From Nonomuraea sp. PA05 (GTDB lineage: Bacteria > Actinomycetota > Actinomycetes > Streptosporangiales > Streptosporangiaceae), in contig NZ_VSEY01000008.1 of NCBI RefSeq assembly GCF_008086045.1, positions 124,001-188,000 of the forward strand: a stretch of DNA of 64,000 bases, given 5' to 3'. A program made the position numbers and the translations under genes. The notes under the pieces were generated by a model that worked only from the letters and a program-made list of their open reading frames with translations, did not search any database and was not told the DNA's origin. This document shows, in pieces, positions 45,518-56,321 of this stretch; position 1 is the first letter of the stretch; the number at the start of each line of letters is the position of its first letter.

Positions 45518-45557
45518 GTGAAACACCATCGCGGCGAGATTCACGAATGTGAAACAC
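45518..45557 (+). promoter_or_regulatory. Candidate GlnR-type sites upstream of amtB
   Basis: GTGAAACAC occurs at 45518-45526 and 45549-45557, 31 bp apart, and the second copy forms TTCAC/GTGAA with a 4-nt spacer. GAAAC/GTnAC-like half-sites upstream of amtB are the usual GlnR target, but the spacing here only loosely fits the consensus. Confidence 0.4.
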
Positions 45558-45631
45558 ACCTGGTCGAGCCACGAAACCCCGGGAGAACACGCTGTGGCCA
45601 CACGTCACATGTAAGAAGGAGGGTCGCTTCG

Positions 45632-47319
<1,688 letters not shown>

Positions 47320-47422
47320 TGACGAGCTCGGCCGAGGGTGTCCGAGTAAGAGGGTCTTTCACGGATCCGTGGCGAAGCCAGGACAACGGCGTCCTGGCGG
47401 AGCTCGGCAAGGGGGCACGACA

Positions 47423-49648
47423 GTGAGGGGAGAGGCCCGTTCGTACGCCGCGGCCCGCAAGGAGCGGACCGCGGACACCGATCGCTGGCTCAAGGATCTC
47501 TTCCGCACGGCGAGCGACGGCGACCACGTCTCACTGGTCGCCGTCGGGAGCCTGGGAAGGGGGGAGCTGGCGCCCGGCAGCGACCTCGACCTGGTGCTGC
47601 TGCACAACGGCCGGGCTGACGTGGCCAGGGTCGCCGACCGCATCTGGTACCCGATCTGGGATTCGGCGGTCAACCTCGACCACTCCGTACGCACCGTGGA
47701 AGACGCGGTGTCCGTCGCCCGCCAGGATCTCAAGGCCGTGCTCGGCCTCATCCAGGCCAGGCACGTGGCCGGCGACCCCGACCTGACCAGGAAGGCAAGG
47801 GAGGCGGTGCTGGCCGAATGGCGCGCCGACTCCCGGCGCAGGCTCGGCGAGCTGCGCGAGTCGGCCGACAAGCGGGCCCAGGTCAGCGGCGAGCTGGCCT
47901 TTCTCCTGGAGCCCGACCTCAAGGACGGCCGCGGCGGGCTCCGCGACGTGCAGGCCATGCAGGCGGTGGCCGCCGCCTGGGTCGCCTCGGCGCCGGGCCC
48001 CCGGGCGCGCGAAGCCTACGAGTTCATTCTCGACGTGCGGCACGCGCTGCACGTCGTCACCGCCCGAGGCACCGACCGGCTGGTCCTCCAGGAGCAGGAC
48101 GCGGTCGCCGGGCTGCTCGGCCTCCTCGACGCCGAGGCGCTGATGCGCAGGCTGGCCGAGGCCGGCCGGACCATCTCCCACGCCTTCGACGCCACCTGGC
48201 GCACCGTTGACAGGCTGGTGTCAGGGCCCGCGCCGCGTGGCCGCCGCCCGCTGGCCGACGGCGTCGTCGAGCACGGCGGCGAGGTGGTGCTCGCCAGGGG
48301 CGTCGATCCGCGCAAGGACCCGGTCCTGGTGCTGCGCGCCGCCGCCGCCGCGGCCGACGCGGGGCTGCCGCTCGCGCCCGCCACGGTGTCCGTCCTGGCA
48401 GCTCAGTCGCCGCCGATGCCGGTGCCGTGGCCTGAGGAGGCGCGTGACGCGCTGGTGTCGATCCTCGGCGCGGGCCGCGCCGCCGTGCCCGTGTGGGAGG
48501 AGCTCGACCAGGCGGGCATCCTTGTCAAGCTGCTTCCTGACTGGGAGCGCGTACGGCACCGCCCGCAGCGCAACCCGATCCACCGCTTCACGGTCGACCG
48601 GCACCTGATCGAGGCCGCCGCGAACGCCGCCAGCCACACGCGTGACGTCTCCCGCCCCGACCTCCTGCTCATCGGAGCTTTGCTGCACGACGTGGGCAAG
48701 GGCTGGCCCGGCGACCATTCGGCGACCGGCGAGGTCGTGGTGCGCGACATCGCCACGCGCATCGGCCTGCCGCCGGCGGACGTCGAGACGCTGGCCACCG
48801 TCGTACGCCATCATCTGCTGCTCCCCGAGACCGCCACGCGCAGGGACCTCGACGATCCGGTCACGATCGAGAAGGTCGCCGCGACCGTCGGCTCGCGCGA
48901 GGTGCTCGACCTGTTGGCCGCGCTGGCGGTCGCCGACGGCAACGCGACCGGCCCCGCGGCCTGGAACAGCTGGAAGGCCGGCCTGGTCGCCGACCTGGTG
49001 CGCCGGGTCAGGTCCGTGCTGGCGGGCTCGCCGCCGCCGAAGCCGCCCACGCTCTCGGCCGAGCAGGCCGGGCTCGCCCGCCACGGCGGCGGCGCCGTGC
49101 GCGTCAACGGGGGAGCGGTGACGGTCGTCGCCCCCGACCGGGTGGGGCTGTTGTGGAGCGCGGCGGGCGTGCTGTCCGCGCACCGGCTCGTCGTGCGTTC
49201 CGCGTCGTCCGCCTCCGCGGGCTCCACGGCGGTGATCGAGTTCTCCGTCATCCCCGAGTACGGCTCTCCGCCGGACCCCGCGACGCTGGAGTCAGACCTC
49301 CGTCTCGTCCTTGCTGGACGTCTTGACATCGAACAGAGGCTGGCCCGCCGCACCCGCTCGGTCAGGCCGCCCCGCGTGCCCGTGGCTCCACCTCGGGTGA
49401 CACTGGTCGACGACGCCTCCGCCACCGCCACCGTGGTGGAAGTCAGGGCCCATGACAGGCCGGGGCTGCTGTGGCGTATCGGACGGGCGTTCGGTGAGTG
49501 TGGTCTTGACGTACGAGCCGCTCGCGTGGAGACTCTCGGCGCGGAGGCGGTTGACGTCTTCTATGTTGTGGACCGCGCGGGTCGCCCCCTCAGCGACGAC
49601 GCGCAGAGGGCGCAAGTGCGCGATCACGTCCTTGCCGCACTGCGATAA
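47423..49648 (+). CDS. glnD: PII nucleotidyltransferase/HD-domain sensor protein
   Basis: 741 residues, short for GlnD but normal in actinobacteria. The nucleotidyltransferase motif is GSLGRGELAPGSDLDLVLLH (Asp54/Asp56), and GGLRDVQAMQAVAA is the GlnD signature. The HD phosphohydrolase has LLIGALLHDVGKG and VVRHHLLLPETATRRDLDDP, and two C-terminal ACT domains bind glutamine. It modifies and demodifies PII according to glutamine level; actinobacterial enzymes use ATP. GTG 47423 has GGGGG 7 nt upstream. Follows glnB by 103 bp. Confidence 0.95.
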   Translation: MRGEARSYAAARKERTADTDRWLKDLFRTASDGDHVSLVAVGSLGRGELAPGSDLDLVLLHNGRADVARVADRIWYPIWDSAVNLDHSVRTVEDAVSVARQDLKAVLGLIQARHVAGDPDLTRKAREAVLAEWRADSRRRLGELRESADKRAQVSGELAFLLEPDLKDGRGGLRDVQAMQAVAAAWVASAPGPRAREAYEFILDVRHALHVVTARGTDRLVLQEQDAVAGLLGLLDAEALMRRLAEAGRTISHAFDATWRTVDRLVSGPAPRGRRPLADGVVEHGGEVVLARGVDPRKDPVLVLRAAAAAADAGLPLAPATVSVLAAQSPPMPVPWPEEARDALVSILGAGRAAVPVWEELDQAGILVKLLPDWERVRHRPQRNPIHRFTVDRHLIEAAANAASHTRDVSRPDLLLIGALLHDVGKGWPGDHSATGEVVVRDIATRIGLPPADVETLATVVRHHLLLPETATRRDLDDPVTIEKVAATVGSREVLDLLAALAVADGNATGPAAWNSWKAGLVADLVRRVRSVLAGSPPPKPPTLSAEQAGLARHGGGAVRVNGGAVTVVAPDRVGLLWSAAGVLSAHRLVVRSASSASAGSTAVIEFSVIPEYGSPPDPATLESDLRLVLAGRLDIEQRLARRTRSVRPPRVPVAPPRVTLVDDASATATVVEVRAHDRPGLLWRIGRAFGECGLDVRAARVETLGAEAVDVFYVVDRAGRPLSDDAQRAQVRDHVLAALR

Positions 49649-49780
49649 CCAACAGCACACGAGTACCGGTCACGTTTGTAACAATTGTGTCCGATATGCC
49701 TGATAAGTCAGATGCTGCGGATACCTTGTGGACGGCTTATGACCCGTTGCGGGCGGGACGATTGAGGGGTAGCGGGAGCG

Positions 49781-52700
49781 GTGACTACGGGGAATTCTGG
49801 CAGCGGCCCAGCAGGTGGCCCAGCCTTGCGGCAGGACCGCGACAAGCGGTCGTTGTCGCGGCTCGGCCTGAGAAACTGGCGCGTGAGGTGGCGGCTCACA
49901 GCGCTCATCCTGGTGCCCACCATCGCCGCCGTCGTGCTCGGGGGAACACGAGTGGTGGAGTCGGTGCAGAGCATCGACGTCTACGATCGCACCGCCACCG
50001 CGGCGGTGCAGGCCGGTCACATCCGCGATCTGGTGCAGGCCATCGGCCTGGAGCGTGACACCGGCGGCTGGATCGGCGCCAACCGCGCGATGCGTAAGGA
50101 ACTCGCCGACGACTACGCGCAGCGCAAGGCCGCCGTCGACTCGCTGGTCAAGACCGTGCGGGCCGACCTCACCGCGATGGACGACTCCTACGGCCCGCGC
50201 GTGGTCAAGGCCGCCGGCCAGGCGAGGTACGACCTGAGCCGCCTGTCGAAGATCAGGACCGAGGGCCAGACCGAGACCATCCGCTACAACTTCCTCACCG
50301 ACACCCTGCTCGACCTGCACGACGAGCTGGCCCTGATGTCGGACGACTCCCAGATCGTCGGCCAGTTCCGCGCCCTCAGCGCGCTGGCGTCGGCCAAGGA
50401 GGAGATGTCCCGTCAGCGCGTCCAGCTCATCCAGAACAGCTACAACCCGAACAGGACGGACGCCAAGGACGTCGAGCAGTTCATCGCGTCCAACGCCCTC
50501 CAGCAGAGCGCGATCGGCTCCGTGGGCGCCGAGGCCGGCGTCGAGGTGGGCCTCAAGCTGTCCAAGGCGCTGACGTCCAAGCAGGAGTACGTCAACGTCC
50601 AGCTCACCAAGGCCCGCGCGATCGCGCTGGTCAGCGCCCGCGAGCCGGGCGCCCGCATCGTCGACAACCTCATCTCCGCCAGGGCGGAGCGCCTGGACTG
50701 GTTCAACCAGAACACGGCCGCCATCGACGTGCTGCACAACATCGAGAAGGACCTGGCCTCCCGTGTCGGCCTGCGCAGCCAGGAGCTGCGCTCCGCCGAG
50801 ACCCGCAGCGCGATCATCGCCGGCTCACTCATCGTGGCGCTGCTGATCGTCGTCCTGCTTCTCACCGTCGCCATCGCCCGCTCCATGGTCGGCCCGCTGC
50901 GCCGGCTGCGCACCGAGGCACTGGAGGTCGCCGGGTTCCGGCTGCCCGACGTGGTGCGCCAGCTACGCGTCAGCGGCGACACGGCCGTGCGCGACGTGGC
51001 GCCCATCGAGGTCGAGGGCAACGACGAGATCGGCGAAGTGGCCAGGGCCTTCGACCAGGTGCACCGGCAGGCCGTCCGCCTGGCGGGCGAGGAGGCCGAG
51101 CTGCGCAGCAACATCAGCTCGATGTTCGTCAACCTCTCGCGCCGCACGCAGACGCTGGTCGAGCGGCAGATCTCGCTGATCGACGGCCTGGAGAAGGGCG
51201 AGCAGGACGGCGGCCGGCTGGCCGACCTGTTCAAGCTTGACCACCTGGCCACCCGCATGCGCCGCAACTCCGAGAACCTCCTGGTGCTGGCCGGCCACGA
51301 GGCCACCCGCCGGCGCAGCCAGCCGGCCAAGCTGGTCGACGTCGTGCGCGCCGCCCTGTCGGAGGTCGAGGGGTACGAGCGCGTCCAGGTCAAGGTGCAC
51401 CGCGCCACCTCCGTGCTCGGCAGCTGCGCCAACGACCTGGTCCACCTGGTCGCCGAGCTGGTCGAGAACGCCATCCAGTTCTCTCCGAACAACTCTCAGG
51501 TCATCGTCACCAGCAGCCTCATCGAGGGCGGGGGCGCGCTGCTGTCGGTGAGCGACACCGGCATCAGCATGACCGAGGACGAGCTGGCCGAGGCCAACCG
51601 CCGCCTGGCGGAGCCGCCCGTGGTCGACGTGTCGGTCTCCCGGCGCATGGGCCTGTTCGTGGTCGGCCGCCTGGCGCTGCGCCACGGCATCCGGGTGCAG
51701 CTCCGCAGGGGCGAGGGCGCAGGCCTGATCGCCATGGTGCTGCTGCCGCCCACGCTGATCGCCGACGGGACGCAGCAGCCGCTGCCGCAGCGCCCCGCGT
51801 TCGGCGGCGGCAGCGTGCCCAGCCAGCCGGCGGCGCCGCTCGCGCAGAACGGGTCGTTCCGGTCGTTCGCCAGCTTCGACTCCTTCGACGCGGGGCCCGC
51901 CAGGCAGGGGCCGCCGTTCGAGAACGGCAGGCCGCGGCACGCGGGACCGCCGTCGGACCCCTTCGACAGCGGCGCGCCCGCGCAGGGCACCGGCGCCTTC
52001 GACAGCGGGGCCTTCAACAGCGGGGCCTTCAACAGCGGGCCCCCCAGCGGCGGCCCCGGCAGGCACGCGCCGCGGACGCACGACAGCACGCCGGGCATGC
52101 CCAGGCCGGGCTCGGGAGCGTTCAACTCCGACCCGGGCAGAGGGGGCGTCAGCGGCTTCACCGCCGACACCGACGGCGGCTCCTACCGCAGGCCACCGGC
52201 CTCGCGCGACACCGGGTCGTTCCCTTCGTTCCCCAGCGGTTCTTCTTATCCGTCTGGTAATGGCGCGTTCCAGACGCCGCCGCCGTCCGCGTTCCAGACG
52301 CCGCCGCCGGCGTTCCCGACGAACGACGTGCGGCAGCCGGATCCAGCGCCGTCGGTGGAGGTCTCGCCGCTGGAGCAGGAGCAGGAGGAGTTCCTGCCGA
52401 TCTTCGCGTCGGTGGAGTCCGCCTGGTTCCGCAGGCCACAGGACGAGGCCCCGGCGCAGCGGGCCGCCGCGGACCAGCCCAGTGGTGAGCCCGGTGGTGA
52501 GCCCGGCTCCGCGCAAGCCGTACCCTCTGGGGAGGAAGCGTGGCGAACGGCCGCGGACGCCGGATGGCAGGCGGCGGCCAGAGCCAGCGATCCCAGCCTC
52601 GGCGGCATCACCGCCGCCGGGCTCCCCAAGCGGACCCCCAAGGCCAACCTGGTGCCGGGCACGGCGAGCCGGCCCGCGCAGGCGCAGCAGCCGCAGAGGC

Positions 52701-52816
52701 AGGCGCCGGTGCCCCCGGTCTCACCCGACCGGATGCGCAGCAGGATGGCCAGCTATCAGCAGGGTGTCCGACGGGGCCGCCAGGAAGTACGTGGACAGGA
52801 GGAACGAAGTGAGTAA
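49781..52816 (+). CDS. Conservon sensor histidine kinase (CvnA type, nitrate/nitrite-sensing NIT domain)
   Basis: 1011 residues. Helix 1 lies about 40-58, and an extracellular helical NIT domain runs about 65-335. Helix 2 lies about 345-368, then HAMP, a degenerate dimerisation helix with SSMFVNLSRRTQTLVERQISLIDGLE, and an HATPase domain with ELVENAIQFSPNNSQVIV and SDTGISM. The last ~330 residues are Pro/Ser/Gly-rich and disordered, with FNSG repeats. First gene of a conservon: kinase, roadblock, DUF742 and GTPase form a membrane G-protein-like complex. The 132-bp upstream gap holds an AT-rich promoter-like stretch (49671-49715). GTG 49781 is preferred. Confidence 0.95.
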   Translation: MTTGNSGSGPAGGPALRQDRDKRSLSRLGLRNWRVRWRLTALILVPTIAAVVLGGTRVVESVQSIDVYDRTATAAVQAGHIRDLVQAIGLERDTGGWIGANRAMRKELADDYAQRKAAVDSLVKTVRADLTAMDDSYGPRVVKAAGQARYDLSRLSKIRTEGQTETIRYNFLTDTLLDLHDELALMSDDSQIVGQFRALSALASAKEEMSRQRVQLIQNSYNPNRTDAKDVEQFIASNALQQSAIGSVGAEAGVEVGLKLSKALTSKQEYVNVQLTKARAIALVSAREPGARIVDNLISARAERLDWFNQNTAAIDVLHNIEKDLASRVGLRSQELRSAETRSAIIAGSLIVALLIVVLLLTVAIARSMVGPLRRLRTEALEVAGFRLPDVVRQLRVSGDTAVRDVAPIEVEGNDEIGEVARAFDQVHRQAVRLAGEEAELRSNISSMFVNLSRRTQTLVERQISLIDGLEKGEQDGGRLADLFKLDHLATRMRRNSENLLVLAGHEATRRRSQPAKLVDVVRAALSEVEGYERVQVKVHRATSVLGSCANDLVHLVAELVENAIQFSPNNSQVIVTSSLIEGGGALLSVSDTGISMTEDELAEANRRLAEPPVVDVSVSRRMGLFVVGRLALRHGIRVQLRRGEGAGLIAMVLLPPTLIADGTQQPLPQRPAFGGGSVPSQPAAPLAQNGSFRSFASFDSFDAGPARQGPPFENGRPRHAGPPSDPFDSGAPAQGTGAFDSGAFNSGAFNSGPPSGGPGRHAPRTHDSTPGMPRPGSGAFNSDPGRGGVSGFTADTDGGSYRRPPASRDTGSFPSFPSGSSYPSGNGAFQTPPPSAFQTPPPAFPTNDVRQPDPAPSVEVSPLEQEQEEFLPIFASVESAWFRRPQDEAPAQRAAADQPSGEPGGEPGSAQAVPSGEEAWRTAADAGWQAAARASDPSLGGITAAGLPKRTPKANLVPGTASRPAQAQQPQRQAPVPPVSPDRMRSRMASYQQGVRRGRQEVRGQEERSE

Positions 52817-52837
52817 GCGTCCCGCCGGGGAGGATGC

Positions 52838-53260
52838 GTGACAACCCTTAGCCACGAGGCGCACAGGTTCGACTGGCTGATCACCGACTTCGTACGCAAC
52901 ACGCCCGGAGTCGCGCATGCCGTCGTGGTCTCGGCGGACGGGCTCTGCCTGGCCGCGTCGGAGGGCTTCCCTCCGGACCGGGCCGACCAGCTCGCCGCGG
53001 TCTCCGCGGGTCTGCTGAGCCTGACCGTGGGTGCCTCCAGGGTGTTCGAGGGCGGTGCGGTGACGCAGACCGTCGTCGAGATGCAGCGCGGTCTGCTGCT
53101 GGTCATGGCGATCAGCGACGGCTCCGTGCTGACGGTCTTGGCGGGTCCGGATTGTGACATGGGGCTGGTGGCGTATCAGATGACGTTGCTGGTAGACAGG
53201 GCGGGGCAAGCGCTCACGCCGGCCCTGCGCGCGGAGCTGCAGGCCGCCAGGACCCGGTGA
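52838..53260 (+). CDS. Roadblock/LC7-domain protein (conservon CvnB)
   Basis: 140 residues of the roadblock/LC7 fold: FDWLITDFVRNTPGVAHAVVVSADGLCLAASEGF and GGAVTQTVVEMQRGLLLVMAISDGSVLTVLAG (short pieces of each are diagnostic). Such proteins act as regulators of the small GTPase made by the fourth gene. GTG 52838 follows GGGGAGGA, 21 bp after the kinase stop. Cytoplasmic. Confidence 0.95.
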   Translation: MTTLSHEAHRFDWLITDFVRNTPGVAHAVVVSADGLCLAASEGFPPDRADQLAAVSAGLLSLTVGASRVFEGGAVTQTVVEMQRGLLLVMAISDGSVLTVLAGPDCDMGLVAYQMTLLVDRAGQALTPALRAELQAARTR

Positions 53261-53286
53261 TGTGATGGAACTGATGGGAGAGGGCC

Positions 53287-53649
53287 GTGTACGGCGCTGA
53301 CGGGACCGGGGACGAAGAACCCCTGTTCCGTCCTTACGCGGTGACAGGCGGCAGATCGGAGCCGCGTTATCACCTCGCGATGGAGACGTTGATCTCGTCC
53401 ATGTCGATCCCGGACGACGAGATGGCCATGCTCACCCCAGAGCAGGAGGCCATCATGCAGTTGTGCAGGTCGTTCCGGTCGGTCGCCGAGATCTCGGCCC
53501 TGCTCCGCGTCCCGCTGGGCGTGGCCAGAGTGCTCGTGGCGGACATGTCCGACGAAGGGCTTGTCCGCCTGCACCAGCCACGCCTCAGCCAGGGACAGCC
53601 AGACCTCAACATGCTCGAAAGGGTGCTCAGTGGACTACGCAGGCTCTAG
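53287..53649 (+). CDS. DUF742 protein (conservon CvnC)
   Basis: 120 residues with the DUF742 pattern LFRPYAVTGGRSEPRYHL, LTPEQEAIMQLCRSFRSVAEISALL and the winged-helix-like GVARVLVADMSDEGLVRLH. It is the third conserved member of the conservon, likely an adaptor between kinase and GTPase. GTG 53287 follows GAGAGGG. Its end overlaps the GTPase gene by 20 bp, so the genes are coupled. Confidence 0.94.
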   Translation: MYGADGTGDEEPLFRPYAVTGGRSEPRYHLAMETLISSMSIPDDEMAMLTPEQEAIMQLCRSFRSVAEISALLRVPLGVARVLVADMSDEGLVRLHQPRLSQGQPDLNMLERVLSGLRRL

Positions 53650-54208
53650 CGCCGGCCTCACGTCGACGAAGATCGTCGTGGCCGGTGGCTTCGGCGTCGG
53701 TAAGACGACGTTCGTGGGGGCGGTGTCCGAGATTCTCCCGCTCACCACGGAGGCGGTCATGACCGACGCGTCCGCGGGCATCGACGACCTCGGTCTTACT
53801 CCGCACAAGCAGACCACGACCGTGGCGATGGACTTCGGCCGGCTGTCGCTCGACCGTGACCTGATCCTGTACCTGTTCGGCACGCCCGGACAGCACCGCT
53901 TCTGGTTCATGTGGGACGACCTGGTGCGGGGCGCGATCGGCGCGGTGGTGCTGCTCGACACGCGCCGCCTGGCCGACAGCTTCCCGGCCATCGACTACTT
54001 CGAAGAGGCCAAGCTGCCGTTCGTCATCGGGGTCAACGGCTGGGACGGGCAGTTCCCGCACTCCGACGACGAGGTCAGGGAGGCGCTCGCGCTGTCGCCG
54101 GGGGTGCCGATCGTGCGCACCGACGCCCGTAACCGCGAGTCGGTCAAGTCGACGCTGATCTCGCTGGTCGAGCACGTCGTACGGCTGCGCGCCACCGCCG
54201 TGCACTAG
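53630..54208 (+). CDS. Small GTPase/ATP-GTP-binding protein (conservon CvnD)
   Basis: 192 residues. The P-loop is GGFGVGKTTF, switch 2 is the Walker B-like LFGTPGQHRFW, and the base-specificity motif is NGWDGQ (NKxD-like, with Gly-Trp in place of Lys-x). These mark the CvnD small GTPase of conservons, which is a membrane-recruited switch. GTG 53630 lies inside the DUF742 gene and follows AAAGGG by 6-7 nt. Its TAG stop shares CTAG with the convergent reductase gene. Confidence 0.95.
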   Translation: MDYAGSSAGLTSTKIVVAGGFGVGKTTFVGAVSEILPLTTEAVMTDASAGIDDLGLTPHKQTTTVAMDFGRLSLDRDLILYLFGTPGQHRFWFMWDDLVRGAIGAVVLLDTRRLADSFPAIDYFEEAKLPFVIGVNGWDGQFPHSDDEVREALALSPGVPIVRTDARNRESVKSTLISLVEHVVRLRATAVH

Positions 54209-55002
54209 CTCGCCCAGGGCACCTGCGCCAAGGAGTTGAGCACCGGCACGAGCTGCTCCTCCTCGTAGGCGAAGTGGGCCTCCAGCTCCGCGGCGATCCG
54301 GTCGAGCGTCGCCGCGCCGGGGCCGCCGCGCAACTCCTCGGCCAGCCGGGCGATCACGACGTGCTCGTCGCGCAGCCGGTCGAGGGGCTCCTTCAGCTCG
54401 GGGAACAGTCGCTCCAGGTGCGGGAACGCCACGCGGTCCTCGCCGGTGTGGTGGAAGGTCAGCGCCTCGCAGAAGGCCAGGCAGTGCGTACGCAGATCCC
54501 GGCCCAGGCCCGGCTCACCTGATCGCAGCTTCGTCAGTTCATCCCGCAGGTAGGCGTGGATCCTGACCAGCTCGTCCCCGACGGCTCGCAGCCGTTCGCG
54601 TTCCGGGTGGAGCGCGACGACGGGGATCACGCGGGAGGTCCCGGCCTGGTACGCCGCGAAGGCCGGGTCGAGCTCGGCCTGGCGGGCGTACATGCGGTCC
54701 CGTTCCGCTCCTTCCAGCGGCACCGCCCTGGCCGCGAACGTCTCCCGCCCGAGCTCCACCGTCACCCTCGGCTGGGCGACGACGTTGTGGTACCAGGCCG
54801 GATGCGTGTCGGCGCCCGCGTTGGACGCGAAGACCAGGACGCGGTCACCGTCACGCAGGTAGACAGCCGGGTTGGTGCGCCTGCGGCCGGTCCTCGCGCC
54901 CACGGTGGTCAGCAGCACCAGCGGGGCGCCCTCGAACATGCCGCCCACCTGGCCGCCGTTCGCCCTGAACTCCTCGATCACCTGCTGATTGAAGTCCGTC
55001 AA
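54205..55002 (-). CDS. Deazaflavin-dependent nitroreductase-like / hemerythrin fusion protein
   Basis: 265 residues. The N-terminal ~130 match the DDN/F420-dependent family: LVLLTTVGARTGRRRTNPAVYLRDGDRVLVFASNAGADTHPAWYHNVV pattern in short pieces, then EVGRETF-like beta strands. The C-terminal ~120 form a four-helix hemerythrin domain with His/Glu iron-ligand candidates in HHTGEDRVAFPHL, RDEHVVIARL and HFAYEEEQLVP. TTG 55002 has AGAAGGA 7 nt upstream. Divergent from a MarR gene, so probably under its control. The fusion suggests F420H2-linked reduction coupled to O2 or NO binding; that is inference. Confidence 0.85.
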   Translation of the reverse strand: MTDFNQQVIEEFRANGGQVGGMFEGAPLVLLTTVGARTGRRRTNPAVYLRDGDRVLVFASNAGADTHPAWYHNVVAQPRVTVELGRETFAARAVPLEGAERDRMYARQAELDPAFAAYQAGTSRVIPVVALHPERERLRAVGDELVRIHAYLRDELTKLRSGEPGLGRDLRTHCLAFCEALTFHHTGEDRVAFPHLERLFPELKEPLDRLRDEHVVIARLAEELRGGPGAATLDRIAAELEAHFAYEEEQLVPVLNSLAQVPWAS

Positions 55003-55036
55003 CTCACTATCCTTCTGGGGAGATGCGGATGTATTT

Positions 55037-55052
55037 GCTTTGCAACCAAAGC
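55037..55052. promoter_or_regulatory. Candidate MarR operator
   Basis: GCTTTG (55037-55042) and CAAAGC (55047-55052) form a perfect inverted repeat with spacer CAAC in the 75-bp gap between the MarR gene and the reductase-hemerythrin gene. The string CAACCAAAG here also occurs in the palindromic cluster near 30502. Confidence 0.5.
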
Positions 55053-55077
55053 TAATTTAGACAGCAAGGTATTGGTG

Positions 55078-55527
55078 ATGTCAACCGACGGTTTGAGCGT
55101 GGACGACGGGATCAGGACGCTGCTGCTGCTGATGCCGCGCATGGTCGGGCGGGCCAAGCGGCTCAAGGTGCCCGAGGAGCTGCAGCAACTGTCGCTGGCG
55201 CCCCGGCATCTGTCGCTGCTGGCGTACCTGCTGTTCGACGGCTCGATGACGGTCAACGAACTGGCCGCCCGGCTGGAGGTGGCGCCCGCGACGGTCAGTC
55301 TCATGGTGGGGGAGCTGAGCAGGAAGGGCGTGCTGGAGCGGCGGGAGGACGACGCCGACCGGCGCCGCACCATCGTCAGCATCGCCGACCGGCACCAGGA
55401 TGCGATCAACGAGTGGCTCGGCTACGGGGCCAAGGCGTGGCGGCAGGCGCTGGAGCCGCTCACACCCGGGCAGCGGCGAATGTTCGTGGACACGCTGCTC
55501 GCCTACGAGAGGGCGCTGTCGGGCTAG
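55078..55527 (+). CDS. MarR-family transcriptional regulator
   Basis: 149 residues. The winged helix has LAPRHLSLLAYLLFDGSMTVNELAARLEVAPATVSLMVGELSRKGVLERREDDADRRRTIVSI, with the beta-wing DADRRR. MarR proteins bind palindromes as dimers and release on phenolic or oxidant signals. ATG 55078 (GTG 55075 is an alternative) lies 25 bp past the candidate operator. It is divergent from the reductase-hemerythrin gene. Its TAG shares CTAG with the convergent ABC permease stop. Confidence 0.92.
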   Translation: MSTDGLSVDDGIRTLLLLMPRMVGRAKRLKVPEELQQLSLAPRHLSLLAYLLFDGSMTVNELAARLEVAPATVSLMVGELSRKGVLERREDDADRRRTIVSIADRHQDAINEWLGYGAKAWRQALEPLTPGQRRMFVDTLLAYERALSG

Positions 55528-56321
55528 CGGTCCAGGTGCTGGTAGAGCCGTACGGACAGGACGAAGAACACCACGGTGATCACCACCGGCCACACCACCG
55601 CCATCAGGATCGCGTGCTGGGCCACCCACGAGTCGCCGCCCCACCCCGGGTTCCCGAACAGCTCCCTGGCCGCCGCCACCGTGGACGACAGCGGGTTCCA
55701 CTCCGACAGCGTCCCCAGCCAGCCCGGCATCGTGTCGGGCGCGACGAAGGCGTTGGACAGGAAGCCGATCGGGAACTCCAGCGTCTGCACCGCCACCACG
55801 GCGCCCGGGTCGCGGGCGCGCAGGCCCAGGTAGATGCCCGCCCACAGCAGGGAGAAGCGCAGGAACAGCAGCAGCGCCACCGCGCCGAGCGCGCCGGGGA
55901 GCGTGGCCGGGCGCCAGCCCACCGCCAGGCCGCAGGCCAGCAGCCCGGCCAGGACGAGCACCGAGTTGAGCAGGTCGGCAATGGCGCGGCCGATCAGCAC
56001 GGCCGACGGCGCCATGGGCATGGAGCGGAAGCGGTCGGTGACGCCCTTGGAGGCGTCGGTGGTGACCGCGATCATGGTGGCGCTGAGGCCGAAGAGCATC
56101 GTCATGCCGTACATGCCGGGCATGAGGAAGGCGAAGTAGTCGGCCCCTTCGGGCACCCGCACCGCGCCGCCGAACAGGTAGCCGAAGGCGAGGGTGATGA
56201 CGATGGGGAAGACGATGCCGAACACCACCGTCATGGGCTGGTTGGCCCAGTGGATCAGGTCGCGGCGGGCGACGGTCCAGCCGTCGGCCAGCGCCCAGCG
56301 CAGCCTCTCCTGGACGATCAT
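55524..56321 (-). CDS. ABC-2 type permease (DrrB-like)
   Basis: 265 residues with six helices and the ABC-2 fold: IHWANQPMTVVFGIVFPIVITLAFGYLFGG at the N-terminal half and LEFPIGFLSNAFVAPDTMPGWL before the last helices. It partners the DrrA-like ATPase upstream (4-nt ATGA overlap) as a drug or lipid exporter. Its stop shares CTAG with the MarR stop. Confidence 0.93.
   Translation of the reverse strand: MIVQERLRWALADGWTVARRDLIHWANQPMTVVFGIVFPIVITLAFGYLFGGAVRVPEGADYFAFLMPGMYGMTMLFGLSATMIAVTTDASKGVTDRFRSMPMAPSAVLIGRAIADLLNSVLVLAGLLACGLAVGWRPATLPGALGAVALLLFLRFSLLWAGIYLGLRARDPGAVVAVQTLEFPIGFLSNAFVAPDTMPGWLGTLSEWNPLSSTVAAARELFGNPGWGGDSWVAQHAILMAVVWPVVITVVFFVLSVRLYQHLDR

Noticed and set aside
47320..47422. 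A small gene between glnB and glnD
   Set aside because: The short in-frame reading ends at a stop just at the glnD start, has no recognisable pattern, and is best seen as a spacer.
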